DNA of 64,000 nt from Acidicapsa acidisoli (GTDB taxonomy: Bacteria; Acidobacteriota; Terriglobia; Terriglobales; Acidobacteriaceae), in the NCBI RefSeq assembly GCF_025685625.1, contig NZ_JAGSYI010000003.1, positions 868,001-932,000 on the forward strand, given 5' to 3'. Positions 27,368 through 37,580 of the stretch are shown piece by piece. A program made the translations under genes and the position numbers. How positions within the stretch are numbered: position 1 is the first letter of the stretch; every line of letters starts with the position of its first letter. The notes under the pieces are model-generated. The model was not told where the DNA came from. It did no database searches and was given only the letters and a program-made list of their open reading frames with translations.

Positions 27368-28891
27368 ATGTTGACCCATCCACTGCCCGAAGCTTTGACC
27401 TTTGACGATGTCCTGCTGGTGCCTGCCTTGTCCGATGTGGTGCCAACGCTGGTGAGTACGCAGACGCAGCTCACCAAGGACATCACCCTGAATACGCCAC
27501 TGATCTCCGCCGCCATGGACACCGTGACCGAATCGCGCATGGCCATCGCCATGGCGCAGCAAGGCGGAATCGGCATCGTTCACCGCAATCTGCCGATTCA
27601 GGATCAGGCTGGCGAAATAGACAAGGTCAAGCGATCCGAGAGCGGCATGATCGTCGATCCGGTGACGATTGAGCCGGATCAGCCGATCTCCGCCGCGCTG
27701 GACGTGATGCGGCGCTATAAGATTTCCGGCGTCCCGGTCACGCGCGGCAAGCGACTGGTGGGCATTCTCACCAATCGCGATCTGCGTTTCGAGACCCGCT
27801 CAGACATTCCAATCGGCGATGTGATGACCAAGAACGACCTGATCACGGTGCCGGTCGGGACGACGCTGGAAGAGGCAGAGCTGATTCTGCACAAGCACCG
27901 CGTCGAAAAGCTGCTCGTGGTCGACGACCAGTACCAGCTCAAGGGCCTGATTACGGTCAAGGACATCCAGAAAAAACTGAAATATCCCAATGCCTCGAAG
28001 GATTCGAAGGGCCGGCTGCGCGTGGGCGGAGCGATTGGCGCTACCGGCGATTTTCTGGAGCGCGCTGCTGAAATGGTGCGCGCACGGGCCGATGTGCTGG
28101 CCATTGATTCGGCGCATGGGCACTCCACGCGTGTTCTTGAAGCTGTTCGCGAGGTGAAAAAAGCCTTCCCAAATGTCGGCTTGCTGGCCGGAAACGTGGC
28201 CACGTACGAGGGCGCGTTGGCGCTGATCGACGCGGGCGCGGACGCGATCAAGGTCGGTTTTGGACCGGGCTCGATCTGCACTACGCGCATGGTCACGGGC
28301 GCGGGAATGCCACAGATTACAGCGGTCGCCGAAGCCTACAGGGCCGCGAAAGAACGCAATATCCCGGTGATCGCCGACGGCGGCATCAAGTACTCCGGCG
28401 AAGTGACGAAGGCAATAGCGGCGGGAGCCAGTTCGGTAATGATCGGATCGCTCTTTGCGGGCGTGGATGAGAGCCCCGGCGAGACGATCCTCTATCAAGG
28501 CCGGTCTTTCAAATCGTATCGAGGCATGGGATCTCTGACCGCCATGGCGCTCGGTTCGAGCGAACGCTACTTCCAAAGCAGCGATGACGCCGGGGCAGCC
28601 TCGGAGAGCGTGGAAAATGTTGTGCAGCGGGAACGGTCCAGCCAGAACCGGCTGGCAAAGTTCGTCCCCGAGGGCATCGAAGGGCGTGTCCCATATCGTG
28701 GACCGCTCGAAGGCATGGTCTTGCAACTGGTCGGCGGACTTCGCTCCGGCATGGGCTACCTGGGCTGTGGGACGATTGCCGAGCTTCAGGAAAATGCGAA
28801 ATTCGTCCGCATTACCGGAGCCGGGTTGCGCGAGAGCCACGTTCATGACGTGATCATCACCCGCGAGGCGCCAAATTATCATGTCGAGTAA
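27368..28891 (+). CDS. guaB: IMP dehydrogenase
   Basis: It oxidises IMP to XMP with NAD, the committed step of guanine nucleotide synthesis. The 507-residue product shows the N-terminal [15 protein letters not shown], two CBS domains (about 95-215, [25 protein letters not shown] and [23 protein letters not shown]), the IMP loop GPGSICTTR with catalytic C304, [18 protein letters not shown] and the flap [10 protein letters not shown]. The ATG at 27368 is used, with AGGAGC 10 or more bases before it; a TTG 12 codons earlier is also open. A TACAAT box at 27299-27304 is a possible -10 element. The vanZ-like gene begins 5 bp after its stop. Confidence 0.97.
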   Translation: MLTHPLPEALTFDDVLLVPALSDVVPTLVSTQTQLTKDITLNTPLISAAMDTVTESRMAIAMAQQGGIGIVHRNLPIQDQAGEIDKVKRSESGMIVDPVTIEPDQPISAALDVMRRYKISGVPVTRGKRLVGILTNRDLRFETRSDIPIGDVMTKNDLITVPVGTTLEEAELILHKHRVEKLLVVDDQYQLKGLITVKDIQKKLKYPNASKDSKGRLRVGGAIGATGDFLERAAEMVRARADVLAIDSAHGHSTRVLEAVREVKKAFPNVGLLAGNVATYEGALALIDAGADAIKVGFGPGSICTTRMVTGAGMPQITAVAEAYRAAKERNIPVIADGGIKYSGEVTKAIAAGASSVMIGSLFAGVDESPGETILYQGRSFKSYRGMGSLTAMALGSSERYFQSSDDAGAASESVENVVQRERSSQNRLAKFVPEGIEGRVPYRGPLEGMVLQLVGGLRSGMGYLGCGTIAELQENAKFVRITGAGLRESHVHDVIITREAPNYHVE

Positions 28892-28896
28892 AGCGC

Positions 28897-29418
28897 ATGC
28901 CGAGTAGCGTAGCCTCACCACCGGTTTCCCCCGACCGCGGCAGTCTGCGCCACCAGGTGAGCGCCTGGACTCCGGTGGTTTTGTGTGTCCTGGTCATTGC
29001 GATGGAGTCGACCGTTTACTTCGGAGCGGACCACACGACCGGCCCGCTCCAGCGGTTTTGCGAATTCCTCCTGCACCGGCATTTCTCTCAGCCCCAGTGG
29101 TGGCGGCTTCACATCATCATTCGCAAATGCGGGCATTTCACGGGATACGGCATTCTCTCGCTCGCATGGTTTCGCGCCTTCTGGATGACGCTGCCCCAGC
29201 CTCTGGAACGGAATCGCCTGCGAATCACCGCACACGCTCTTGCCATGCTCGGAACGCTCCTGGTCGCGTCTTGCGACGAAACGCATCAGCTATTCCTGCC
29301 CAACCGCAGCGGTTCCTTCCGGGACGTCATGATCGACTGCACCGGCGGTCTGATTATGCAGATGCTGGTATGGTTCTGGATGCGCTTCGGTCACTCGAAA
29401 CAGTCCAAAATCGCCTAG
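28897..29418 (+). CDS. VanZ-family membrane protein
   Basis: The 173-residue protein has about four membrane helices and the VanZ signatures: RKCGHFTGYGILSLAWFR in the second helix region and CDETHQLFLPNRSGSFRDVMIDCTGG, the D-E-x-x-Q/P-x-R-x-x-x-x-D-x-x-x-D pattern. VanZ of enterococci gives low-level teicoplanin resistance, but most chromosomal homologues have no known role beyond the envelope. The ATG comes 5 bp after the guaB stop, so it is almost certainly co-transcribed with guaB. Confidence 0.85.
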   Translation: MPSSVASPPVSPDRGSLRHQVSAWTPVVLCVLVIAMESTVYFGADHTTGPLQRFCEFLLHRHFSQPQWWRLHIIIRKCGHFTGYGILSLAWFRAFWMTLPQPLERNRLRITAHALAMLGTLLVASCDETHQLFLPNRSGSFRDVMIDCTGGLIMQMLVWFWMRFGHSKQSKIA

Positions 29419-29603
29419 CCGCCTGTCCCTGCTTCGGGTAGATTTGCTGGTACGGTTCCGATTTGTGCATCCCCGAAGGGTTTGCCGCCATCTGCATAGG
29501 GAACACTCGTTGCCTGTCCAAATGTCGTTTACTCAAGTCTGAGCCTCACAGAGATTCTTGGTCAATCTCGTTCAAAAGGCTCAGCTCGAAAAGGGGAAAG
29601 CCG

Positions 29604-31310
29604 ATGGGAAGTACAGCTGGGGCTCTAACTGGCGGCGAAGCATTTCCCGATTCCCCCGCGCAAAGCAAGCCCGCTGAGCCGGCTACGGCTCCCTCCAGCG
29701 GAGAAAAGACCATCAAGAACCCGTCCATCTCGGCCAATGATCATGCGCATTGGAAGCCGCGCGTCAATCCCTGGCTGATCGCCATGACGGTGGCGCTCGC
29801 CGCCTTTATGGAGGTGCTCGACACCTCCATCGCCAACGTTGCCCTGCCCCACATCGCCGGAGACCTCGGCGTCAGCACCGACGAGGGAACATGGGTACTG
29901 ACCAGCTACCTGGTCGCCAACGCTATTGTGCTGCCGTTGGGCGGCTGGGCCTCGAACCTCATTGGCCGCAAGAACTTCTTCCTTCTCTGCATCACCATCT
30001 TCACCGTCTCCAGCTTTGCCTGCGGGATCGCTCCCTCCCTCCCGATTCTGCTGCTCTGCCGGGTGCTTCAGGGCGCGGGCGGCGGCGGATTGCAACCGAT
30101 GGCTCAGGCAATCATGGCGGACAGTTTTGACGAGCGCAAACGCGGTCAGGCCTTTGCGCTGTACGGCCTGGTCGCCGTGCTCGCCCCCTCGATTGGACCG
30201 TCGCTGGGCGGCTGGATCACGGACAGCTACTCCTGGCGTTGGATCTTCTACATCAATATCCCGGTCGGCATCCTTGCCTACGTTCTGGTGACGCGCATGG
30301 TCGAAGATCCACCATGGATCAAGCCGGACCGCTCCAAACTCTTCAACATGGACTTCATGGGCCTGACCTTCCTCACCCTGGCCATGGGCGGCTTGCAGAT
30401 CATGCTGGACAAGGGCGAAGAAAACGACTGGTTCGCTTCCAATTTCATCCGCTTCTTCGCCGTCACATTCGTGGTAGGAATCGTCGGGCTGATCGTCTGG
30501 GAACTGCGTCAGAAAGATCCTCTGATCAATCTGCGGCTCTTCAAGTTCAAAAACTTCGCCATCTGCTGTTTTCTGATGATGCTGGTCGGCGGAGTTCTCA
30601 ACGCGAGCACCGTTTTGCAGCCGCAGTTCCTGCAGCAACTGCTCGGCTATACCGCGACCAACGCCGGACTGGCCCTGACCGCCGGCGGTGTCTCGCTGCT
30701 GGTCGTCATGCCATTTGCCGGTTGGGCGACCGGCAAGTTCCCTGCCCGCAACGTCGCTGCCTGCGGATTCATCATCTTCGCATTCTCGTTCTGGTATTCG
30801 ACCACTCAGCTCAGCCTCGACATGAGCTTCGCCAACGCATCCTGGCTGCGCGTCATCCAACTCGCACCGATTCCGTTTGCCTTCATCTCGATCACGACAG
30901 CGGCTTACGTAGGCATGCCCAAGGAAGCCAGCAACCAGGTCGCGGGATTGATCAATTTCGTCCGCAACATCGGCGGCAGCGTATTCATCGCAATCACAGG
31001 CGCGGAAGTCACCAATCGGTCGCTCTACCACGAGGCGCACCTGCAGCAGAACATGACCTCGTTGAATATTCCCTACAAGCAGTACTCCCAAGGCTTGGGA
31101 GCTGTCATGGGGCAGGATTTTGGAAGTGCGAACAGTCAGGCCAAAGCTTCCGGCAACATCTACCAGATGTTGCAGCAGCAGGCTGCCATGTTGGGCTATC
31201 AGGATGTGTACAAGATGCTCTTCTGGATGGCCCTGGGGATGGTCTTCCTGGCCTTCATGCTGAACAAGAACCGCCCCGGCGGCGGAAGCAGCGACATCGC
31301 GATGCACTAG
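29604..31310 (+). CDS. DHA2-family (EmrB/QacA-like) multidrug exporter
   Basis: The 568-residue inner-membrane protein has the 14-helix DHA2 layout. Motifs: the helix-1 segment MEVLDTSIANVALPHIAGDL, motif A-like GGWASNLIGRKNFF, LLCRVLQGAGGGGLQPMAQA, and motif C-like LVAVLAPSIGPSLGGWITDSYSWRWIF. These are characteristic of proton-coupled drug/H+ antiporters that usually pair with an EmrA-type adaptor and an outer-membrane channel; no adaptor gene is adjacent. I chose the ATG at 29604 because GGGGAAAG precedes it; the open extension of 47 codons upstream is not membrane-like and lacks a ribosome-binding site. Confidence 0.93.
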   Translation: MGSTAGALTGGEAFPDSPAQSKPAEPATAPSSGEKTIKNPSISANDHAHWKPRVNPWLIAMTVALAAFMEVLDTSIANVALPHIAGDLGVSTDEGTWVLTSYLVANAIVLPLGGWASNLIGRKNFFLLCITIFTVSSFACGIAPSLPILLLCRVLQGAGGGGLQPMAQAIMADSFDERKRGQAFALYGLVAVLAPSIGPSLGGWITDSYSWRWIFYINIPVGILAYVLVTRMVEDPPWIKPDRSKLFNMDFMGLTFLTLAMGGLQIMLDKGEENDWFASNFIRFFAVTFVVGIVGLIVWELRQKDPLINLRLFKFKNFAICCFLMMLVGGVLNASTVLQPQFLQQLLGYTATNAGLALTAGGVSLLVVMPFAGWATGKFPARNVAACGFIIFAFSFWYSTTQLSLDMSFANASWLRVIQLAPIPFAFISITTAAYVGMPKEASNQVAGLINFVRNIGGSVFIAITGAEVTNRSLYHEAHLQQNMTSLNIPYKQYSQGLGAVMGQDFGSANSQAKASGNIYQMLQQQAAMLGYQDVYKMLFWMALGMVFLAFMLNKNRPGGGSSDIAMH

Positions 31311-31376
31311 GGCCAATCACAGCGATGAAACGCGGTCCCTCGATGCTATGATTGGGAAAAGATTGAGGAGGATTGG

Positions 31377-32387
31377 TTGGCGAAGGTCTTGCTGCATTCA
31401 GTTGCGCTCACGGACGCAAAAATCGATCCATGGTACCAAGGCGGATACAAACTATTTCGAAAGAGCGCTGAAGAGGATGTATTCGGCGTTCATCAGCTCA
31501 CAGACAATCCCTCGGAAGCTGATGTTATTCTGTTTGCCGAGTTAGGCGGGCACGGGCTGTTTTCCGAGTTAGTTCGCCGTGATCCTTATGTAAAACAATA
31601 CCGCGAGAAATGCTTCCTGTTCGATCCGGGAGATTACGCACTCCCATTCCTTCCGGGCATTTATGCATCCCTGCGGAAGCAGTACCACGATCCCACCCGT
31701 ACACGCACCGGCTACTATCTCCGGCTCGACGAGAATCCTTATATTGAGTTCCGCGCACCGCATACCAATCCCAAGTATCTCGGGTGCTTCATCGGTTCCC
31801 TGGAAAATCACCCCGTTCGGGCTGCGTTAGGCAATTTGCCTGCTGACCGCTTCCTCATCGAAGACACATCCAAGTTCGCGTTGAAGATGCTCGTCGGAGG
31901 CGAAGAGCAGGACCGCCATCAGTTCTGGTCTCACTACGCCGACGCCATCGATATAGGAGCATTCTCTCTGTGTCCGCGCGGCCGTGGGCCCGGAAGCATT
32001 CGATTATTCGAATCGATGCGCATGGGACGATGCCCTGTCATCCTGGCCGATGAATGGGTCTATCCCGAGCGCGTTGACTGGCCGAGTTGCAGCATCATCG
32101 TCGCGGAAAAGGACGTTGCAAACCTGCCTCAGATCCTGGAAGCGAATCTGCACCGAGCGACCGAAATGGGGCTGCGCGCCCGGCAGGAATGGGAGCGCAT
32201 CTATGCCTCCAATGTCCGCTTTCACTGGCTGGCCGAGGACTGCCTTGCGATGTTGCACGCACGGAGCACAAGCGAAGCTATCGCCGGGCGTCGGGTCTGG
32301 CGTCATCTCTTCGATGACGGAAATCTTCGCCGATATCTGACCTCGAAGAAGCATCTGTACAAGCAGTTCGGACGCATCCTCCTTTAG
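31377..32387 (+). CDS. Exostosin-type glycosyltransferase
   Basis: The gene starts with TTG at 31377, supported by an excellent AGGAGG six bases before it. The 336-residue protein has no signal peptide. Its second half carries exostosin/GT47 features: GAFSLCPRGRGPGSIRLFESMRMGRCPVILADEWVYP in outline, where the SIRLFESM/RCPVIL blocks bind the nucleotide sugar, followed by VAEKDVANLPQIL. Such enzymes add glucuronate, galactose or related sugars to polysaccharides; the acceptor is unknown. It stands alone, 66 bp after the transporter gene. Confidence 0.82.
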   Translation: MAKVLLHSVALTDAKIDPWYQGGYKLFRKSAEEDVFGVHQLTDNPSEADVILFAELGGHGLFSELVRRDPYVKQYREKCFLFDPGDYALPFLPGIYASLRKQYHDPTRTRTGYYLRLDENPYIEFRAPHTNPKYLGCFIGSLENHPVRAALGNLPADRFLIEDTSKFALKMLVGGEEQDRHQFWSHYADAIDIGAFSLCPRGRGPGSIRLFESMRMGRCPVILADEWVYPERVDWPSCSIIVAEKDVANLPQILEANLHRATEMGLRARQEWERIYASNVRFHWLAEDCLAMLHARSTSEAIAGRRVWRHLFDDGNLRRYLTSKKHLYKQFGRILL

Positions 32388-32537
32388 AGCGTCGTATCTT
32401 TCCGCTGAACGTTGGCCAGATCCGCCTCGGCCCGAAATGCGAAGTATCTCCGCGACAAACTGCTCGCTTACTCCCTGCAACGCAGCGTAGGATGGCGTCC
32501 AGGTTTGTAGAGTCTCAGGATCGGCTGCGGAGTGCGG

Positions 32538-33843
32538 ATGAAAGCAGGAAGGCCAGGTTGCCCGGTCCAGGTATTCGGCTTGTGGCTGCTGCTCTCTTGC
32601 TTCCGTTCCGCAGCGCCGCAAGAGAGCCCATCTCAGGACACCCCATTCAAGATCGAGGTAAACGTCAACCGGGTATTGGTCCAGGTAGTGGCCCGTGATG
32701 CGCAAGGCCAGGTCGTTCGCGACTTGAAGTAGGGAGACTTTCAGGTCTTCGATAACGACAAGCCGCGCCCTGTGTCTGGATTTGTAATCGAAAGCCACGG
32801 CATCAGCGAAGAGGTGGCAGCGAGCACCGGTCCCGCCTTATCCGGCGCCATCACAACCACTCAGCCTCCTGTCGTGGCCCAGCGTTTCATTATTTTCCTG
32901 TTTGATGACCTGCACTTGAGCAACGAAGACCTCGCACACGCACAGAAGGCAAGCGCCAAGGTAATCGATGCGGCATTGACAGGCTCGAATATGGCCGCTG
33001 TCGTCTCTATTTCCGGAACCACGAATACCGGACTGATCCGTGACCGCGCCAAGTTACGGGACGCAATCATGAGCCTGCGATCCCGCAGCCTCTACCGCTC
33101 CGACAACGCCGAGTGTCCGAAGCTCGATTACTACCAGGCTGATCAAATCGAAAACAAACATGACGAAACGGCGCTTCAGGACGCGATGCGGCAGTTGTTC
33201 GACTGTTCGCCAGGCCTGAATCCCCAGCGCGACGCGAACATGGCCGAAAGGATTGCGGATTCAACGGCAATGCGTGTCCTGAATCTGAACCATCAGGATA
33301 TTCAAGCGACCTATAAGTCGATGGCTGAATACATCCGTCGCGTTGCGACCCTGCCCGGAGAACGCATCATGATCCTTGTATCGCCAGGCTTCCTATCCTA
33401 TGAAGCAGAAGCCCTGACGATGGAATCCCGGCTGATCGACATGGCCGCGCAATCGAATGTCACGATCAGCGCCCTCGATGCGCGCGGGGTGTTTACGACA
33501 GAACTCAACGCCAGCGAGCGCAGTCCAGGGTTCAGCGCGGGGGGGAAGCTTGCAGTCGCAGGGCGAGTATCGCCGGACAAGCATGACACTTGCCGAAAAC
33601 GTGATGGCCGAGTTAGCCGATGGGACAGGCGGAACGTTCTTTCACGGCAGCAACGATCTCGGTGCAGGATTCAAGAGCCTGGCACAGACGCCGGAATGCA
33701 CGTACTTGCTTGAGCTTCCACTGGACGGCGTGAAGCAGGATGGCTCCTACCACCGATTGAAAGTCAAAGTCGATCGCGACGGGCTTCAATTGCAGGCACG
33801 TCGCGGCTACTTTGTACCGAAACCCGCAAAAACCAGGAAATAG
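32538..33843 (+). pseudogene. Broken VWFA-related exported protein (acidobacterial VWFA type)
   Basis: Three pieces make one protein of about 435 residues. A signal-bearing N-terminus (MKAGRPGCPVQVFGLWLLLS... then VNRVLVQVVARDAQGQVVRDLK) ends at TAG 32730-32732, where family members normally have a Lys-rich K-x-D-F link; the same frame continues at once with GDFQVFDNDKPRPV. The VWFA core follows (RFIIFLFDDLHLSNEDL, MIS-type loop AAVVSISG). At the G7 tract 33539-33545 the frame shifts by one extra base into GEYRRTSMTLAENVMAELADGTGGTFFHGSNDL and YHRLKVKVDRDGLQLQARRGYFVP, the typical family C-terminus. An AAG-to-TAG change plus one inserted G would explain both lesions. Confidence 0.88.
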
Positions 33844-33992
33844 TGATTCGTGCCATCGCACCAGCAATAGAACTTACTGCTGTGTCGGCGCATCAGCGAG
33901 GACCTGCACCGTCGAGGCGAAGCGACGATGATCGATAAAAAGTGGCTCGGTCAACCAAAGAGTCGGCCCCTCTCCGTGCTATTTCTCGATAT

Positions 33993-34067
33993 AACTTCGG
34001 ATTTTCCGTAACATCGCAGAGATTCTTAATAAGTGTGTAGGAATAATTTCACGGAACTTCGGATTTT
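33993..34067 (+). repeat. Direct repeat AACTTCGGATTTT, two copies
   Basis: Identical 13-mers occupy 33993-34005 and 34055-34067, 62 bases apart (about six helical turns). They precede the NHL lipoprotein gene by about 150-230 bp and could be protein-binding sites. Confidence 0.5.
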
Positions 34068-34150
34068 GATAGCTAGTCCGACAGTTCTTCGAGTAGAGTC
34101 ATTGAAATTGGTATCTCCCCAGGCGCTGTACGCAAGCCTTTTGCGGATCT

Positions 34151-34178
34151 GAAAATTGGACCTCTCCAATTTTCAGTC
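34151..34178. promoter_or_regulatory. 11-bp perfect palindrome before the NHL lipoprotein gene
   Basis: CTGAAAATTGG at 34151-34161 is the exact reverse complement of 34168-34178, with a 6-base loop. It ends 42 bases before the ATG. It could be an operator, an mRNA 5' stem or a weak terminator for upstream readthrough; no T-run follows on the plus strand. Confidence 0.5.
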
Positions 34179-34219
34179 GTCATGACCTATCTTTCCGCAA
34201 TCGCCAAGGAGCCCTAGCC

Positions 34220-37200
34220 ATGCCTAAGCTGTCTCTTCCGCTCCTATTTGTCGCAGTCGTGGTCGTCCTTTCCGGATGCTCTTCTTCCAATCACCCTTCC
34301 AGTCCAATGCCCCCAACTCTCCCATCGGCGTCCGCGCCAACGTTCTTGCCTATGGCGGGTTCCTATAACTCGGCCCAGTCCGTACAAATCATGGACGCAA
34401 CTTCGGGAGCAAAGATCTATTACACAACCGACGGAAGTACGCCGACGGCAAGTTCCACTCAGTACACTGCATCCATTCAAGTAAGCGCAACAGAGACGCT
34501 CAAAGCGATCGCCGTGGCTACGAACTATGACCCGTCGGCTGAAACGGACGCCGCCTACACAATCAACCATCCTGTGATGTACACGATCGCCGGGACTACC
34601 CAGTCCGGAGACTGCGGATCGCCAGCGGTGGGCCCCATGTTGGCAACCGCGTCGGAACTGGGCGTTCCGGGCGGGATCGCGGTAGATCCGGCGGGGGACG
34701 TTTACATTGCGGATTCCGGAGACAATTGCGTTCGTGAGATTTCGAAGGCTTCCGGAGTTCTCACGGCCATTGTGAACACTGCGAACGGTCTGACATTCCC
34801 AATGGGAATGTCTCTGGACAACTCAGGCAATCTCTACATTGCGGACTATTTCAACAACCTCATTCGAGAAGTCTCGGTTTCGAATGGCAGTCTCACCGTC
34901 GTGGCTGGCGGTGGCAGCGGTGACGATGGAGGTCCGGCAACCGGCGCACGGCTATCTTCTCCAGAAGATGTGGGAGTCGACGCTGCCGGCAACCTCTATA
35001 TCGCTGACTCAGGGGATAACCTGGTTCGCAAGGTAACAGCAGCCACTGGAATCATCACAACAGTTGCCGGAACCGGAACAAGCGGCTACTCCGGCGACGG
35101 CGGAGCAGCCACAAATGCCGAACTGAATTACCCGGCGGGAGTTGCGTTGGATAGTGCCGGCGATATTTTTATTGCCGACTACAACAACAACGTCGTCCGC
35201 GAGGTTTCCGCGAAGACTGGATTGATCAGCACCGTGGCCGGAAATGGATTTGGAGCCGGAAGCGGCAAGAAGGGATCAGGGACAGGCGGCTACGCGGGCG
35301 ACGGTGGAGCGGCCACCAGCGCCGAACTCTTCAACCCAGAGGGCGTTGCCGTTGATTCGGCGGGCAACCTCTACATCGCGGATCACGGAAACGGTGCGAT
35401 CCGTGAAGTATCCACGGCAGGAATTATCACAACCATCGCAGGGAATGGCACGAACGGATACAACGGATCAGGAGGATCAGATGGAAAGAATGAACTTAGC
35501 GGTCCGGAGAAAATTACCTTTGACAAGACAGGCAATCTATATATCGCAGATGCCGGAAACAATCTGGTTCGAGAAGTCATCTTTTATCCTTCTCTTCCCG
35601 GAAATGCTACGCCAACGCCCGTCATAACCCAGCCGTCGGGCACATTTTCCACAGTCGAAGGGACTGGAATTACCGATTCAAATGCAGCAGCGCAGATCTA
35701 TTACACAACGGATGGCTCGATACCTACATCGACATCCACCGTTTACTCAGGTGGTATCTTGATCGACTCAAGTGCGACCCTGCAAGCGATTGCGCTGGCT
35801 CCTGGTTATTCCCAGAGTCAGATAGCTTCGGCGGTTTACACGAGTACTGTACCTCCCAACGCGACCCCGACCTTTTCGCCACCTGGCGGAACCTATGCCT
35901 CGCCGCAGACGGTCACTATTTGTTGCGCAGATAATCGGTTCACCGTTCTTTTCTACACAATCGACGGCTCACCACCGTCATCTTCGACCACTTCCGCGCG
36001 CTATGACGACGCCATTATCGTGGGGGCCAATGAGACTTTGAGTGCCCAAGTGGGCTCCGCGAATGCCCCTCCCAGCGCGGTGGCCACGGCTTCCTACATC
36101 ATCACAACGCCAGCCAGTCAGCTGATTTATACCGTCGCAGGCAATAGGGCGGAGGGCTATAGCGGAGACGGAGGCAATCCGCTCGCCGCAACTTTCAACA
36201 ACCCGGGATCCGTCGCATTGGATGGAGCGGGCAATCTTTACGTCGCGGATAGCGGAAATAATGTGATCCGGGAGATTTCCGCCAGCACGGGCCTGATTAC
36301 CACCATCGCAGGAAGCGGCCATTCAGGCTATACCGGAGACGGAGGGCCGGCGATCGATGCGACACTCTCTACGCCTTTGGACATTGCAATCGACAGCGCC
36401 GGCGACATTTACATTGCAGACTCCGGAAACAACGTCATTCGACGCATTTCCGCAAGCAACGGCATGATCTCTACAGTCGCGGGCACAGGTCACGCCGGTT
36501 TCTCTGGCGATGGCGCTGCCGCAACCTTGGCTGAACTCAATTCCCCGACAGGTATTGCGCTAGACAAGGTAGGAAACCTTTTTATCGCCGATAGCTCCAA
36601 CTTGAGGGTCCGCGAAGTATCCGCGACGACAGGGGTGATTAAAACAGTGGCTGGAGGCGGGTCAGGAGGCGATGGCGGACTGGCGACCGCTGCCAGCCTC
36701 ACCGCTGCCAGTCGAGTCGCATTCGACAGCACCGGAAATCTGTATATCGCGTGCGCCTTCACGATCGAGCAGGTCTCCGCAAAGACTGGCGTAATCAATG
36801 CAGTGGCGGGATTCAATCCACCCGAAAACGCTATGTACTTTTTCCCGGTTCTCGGCGACGGCGGTCCAGCCACGTCGGGCTTTCTAGCAACTCCGGTGGG
36901 AATGCTATTCGACTCCATGGACAATTTGTACATCGCCAACGCTGGAAACAACCGCATTCGAGAGGTTTTTGCAACGACGGGCATCATCACAACAATTGCG
37001 GGCTCGGACCTGGTCGGCGCAAGCGGAGACGGAGGACCGGCAACGAATGCGGCACTCAACGGCCCCACCGGCATCGTCATGGACAAGCACGGAAGTCTTT
37101 ACATTGCCGACGTCGGGAATATGGTGGTCCGCGAAGTGGTGGGCTATGCCAAACCCTCAACAGCGCTCACAGCAACGCCTGAAATCACACCTGCGGGAGG

Positions 37201-37504
37201 GACTTTTGCCACCCCACCGATTGTTACCATCAGCGACAGCACACCAGGCTCGGCCATTTACTTCACGCTCGACGGGACTGCTCCTGGTACTTCTTCGCCA
37301 ATGTACAGCGGTCCAGTGCAAGTGCCCTCAACAGCGTCGCTGCGAGCGATTGCGATAGCACCGGGCTACCTATGGAGTTCAGAAGCATCGGCCGCGTTCA
37401 CCGTGACTTCCGCGCCGTCGGCCAGTTCGCCAATCACTGGCACGGTGTCCAACGGGTACAAGGGGGCTGATTCAATCGGACAAGCCCAGCAAAAACGAGA
37501 GTAG
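34220..37504 (+). CDS. NHL-repeat/chitobiase-like-domain lipoprotein
   Basis: The 1094-residue protein begins with a lipoprotein signal (VVVVLSGC, lipid-attached C20) and a Ser/Pro linker. Chitobiase/beta-hexosaminidase C-terminal-type domains occur at about 40-115, 466-543, 549-630 and 987-1063, each with IYYTTDGSTPT or a variant. Between them lie two NHL beta-propeller-like arrays (about 120-455 and 635-980) built of 50-60 residue units of the form GYSGDGGxAT...PxGVAxDSAGNLYIAD...NNxVREVS...GIITTVAG. These proteins are abundant in Acidobacteria and probably bind partners or polysaccharides at the cell surface; no enzyme motif is present. The bidirectional terminator at 37518 follows. Confidence 0.88.
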   Translation: MPKLSLPLLFVAVVVVLSGCSSSNHPSSPMPPTLPSASAPTFLPMAGSYNSAQSVQIMDATSGAKIYYTTDGSTPTASSTQYTASIQVSATETLKAIAVATNYDPSAETDAAYTINHPVMYTIAGTTQSGDCGSPAVGPMLATASELGVPGGIAVDPAGDVYIADSGDNCVREISKASGVLTAIVNTANGLTFPMGMSLDNSGNLYIADYFNNLIREVSVSNGSLTVVAGGGSGDDGGPATGARLSSPEDVGVDAAGNLYIADSGDNLVRKVTAATGIITTVAGTGTSGYSGDGGAATNAELNYPAGVALDSAGDIFIADYNNNVVREVSAKTGLISTVAGNGFGAGSGKKGSGTGGYAGDGGAATSAELFNPEGVAVDSAGNLYIADHGNGAIREVSTAGIITTIAGNGTNGYNGSGGSDGKNELSGPEKITFDKTGNLYIADAGNNLVREVIFYPSLPGNATPTPVITQPSGTFSTVEGTGITDSNAAAQIYYTTDGSIPTSTSTVYSGGILIDSSATLQAIALAPGYSQSQIASAVYTSTVPPNATPTFSPPGGTYASPQTVTICCADNRFTVLFYTIDGSPPSSSTTSARYDDAIIVGANETLSAQVGSANAPPSAVATASYIITTPASQLIYTVAGNRAEGYSGDGGNPLAATFNNPGSVALDGAGNLYVADSGNNVIREISASTGLITTIAGSGHSGYTGDGGPAIDATLSTPLDIAIDSAGDIYIADSGNNVIRRISASNGMISTVAGTGHAGFSGDGAAATLAELNSPTGIALDKVGNLFIADSSNLRVREVSATTGVIKTVAGGGSGGDGGLATAASLTAASRVAFDSTGNLYIACAFTIEQVSAKTGVINAVAGFNPPENAMYFFPVLGDGGPATSGFLATPVGMLFDSMDNLYIANAGNNRIREVFATTGIITTIAGSDLVGASGDGGPATNAALNGPTGIVMDKHGSLYIADVGNMVVREVVGYAKPSTALTATPEITPAGGTFATPPIVTISDSTPGSAIYFTLDGTAPGTSSPMYSGPVQVPSTASLRAIAIAPGYLWSSEASAAFTVTSAPSASSPITGTVSNGYKGADSIGQAQQKRE

Positions 37505-37517
37505 CGGCTGCCGAAAA

Positions 37518-37553
37518 AAAACGGATACATCCAATCAGGAGTGTATCCGTTTT
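37518..37553. terminator. Bidirectional intrinsic terminator
   Basis: AAAACGGATACA at 37518-37529 pairs perfectly with 37542-37553 around a 12-base loop; the A-run upstream and T-run downstream give a U-tract in both directions. It ends the NHL lipoprotein transcript (plus) and the whole ribosomal superoperon after rplQ (minus). Confidence 0.9.
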
Positions 37554-37580
37554 ACTACCGAAGCGAGACGACGAGCCTGA

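Larger units (their letters stand above)
33844..34219 (+). other. Intergenic region before the NHL-repeat lipoprotein, with repeats
   Basis: This 376-bp spacer is AT-rich from about 34000 on and contains no credible ORF. It carries a 13-bp direct repeat and a strong palindrome, described separately. No clear -35/-10 pair is seen; TTGAAA near 34103 with CTGTAC 18 bases later is a poor match. Confidence 0.5.
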
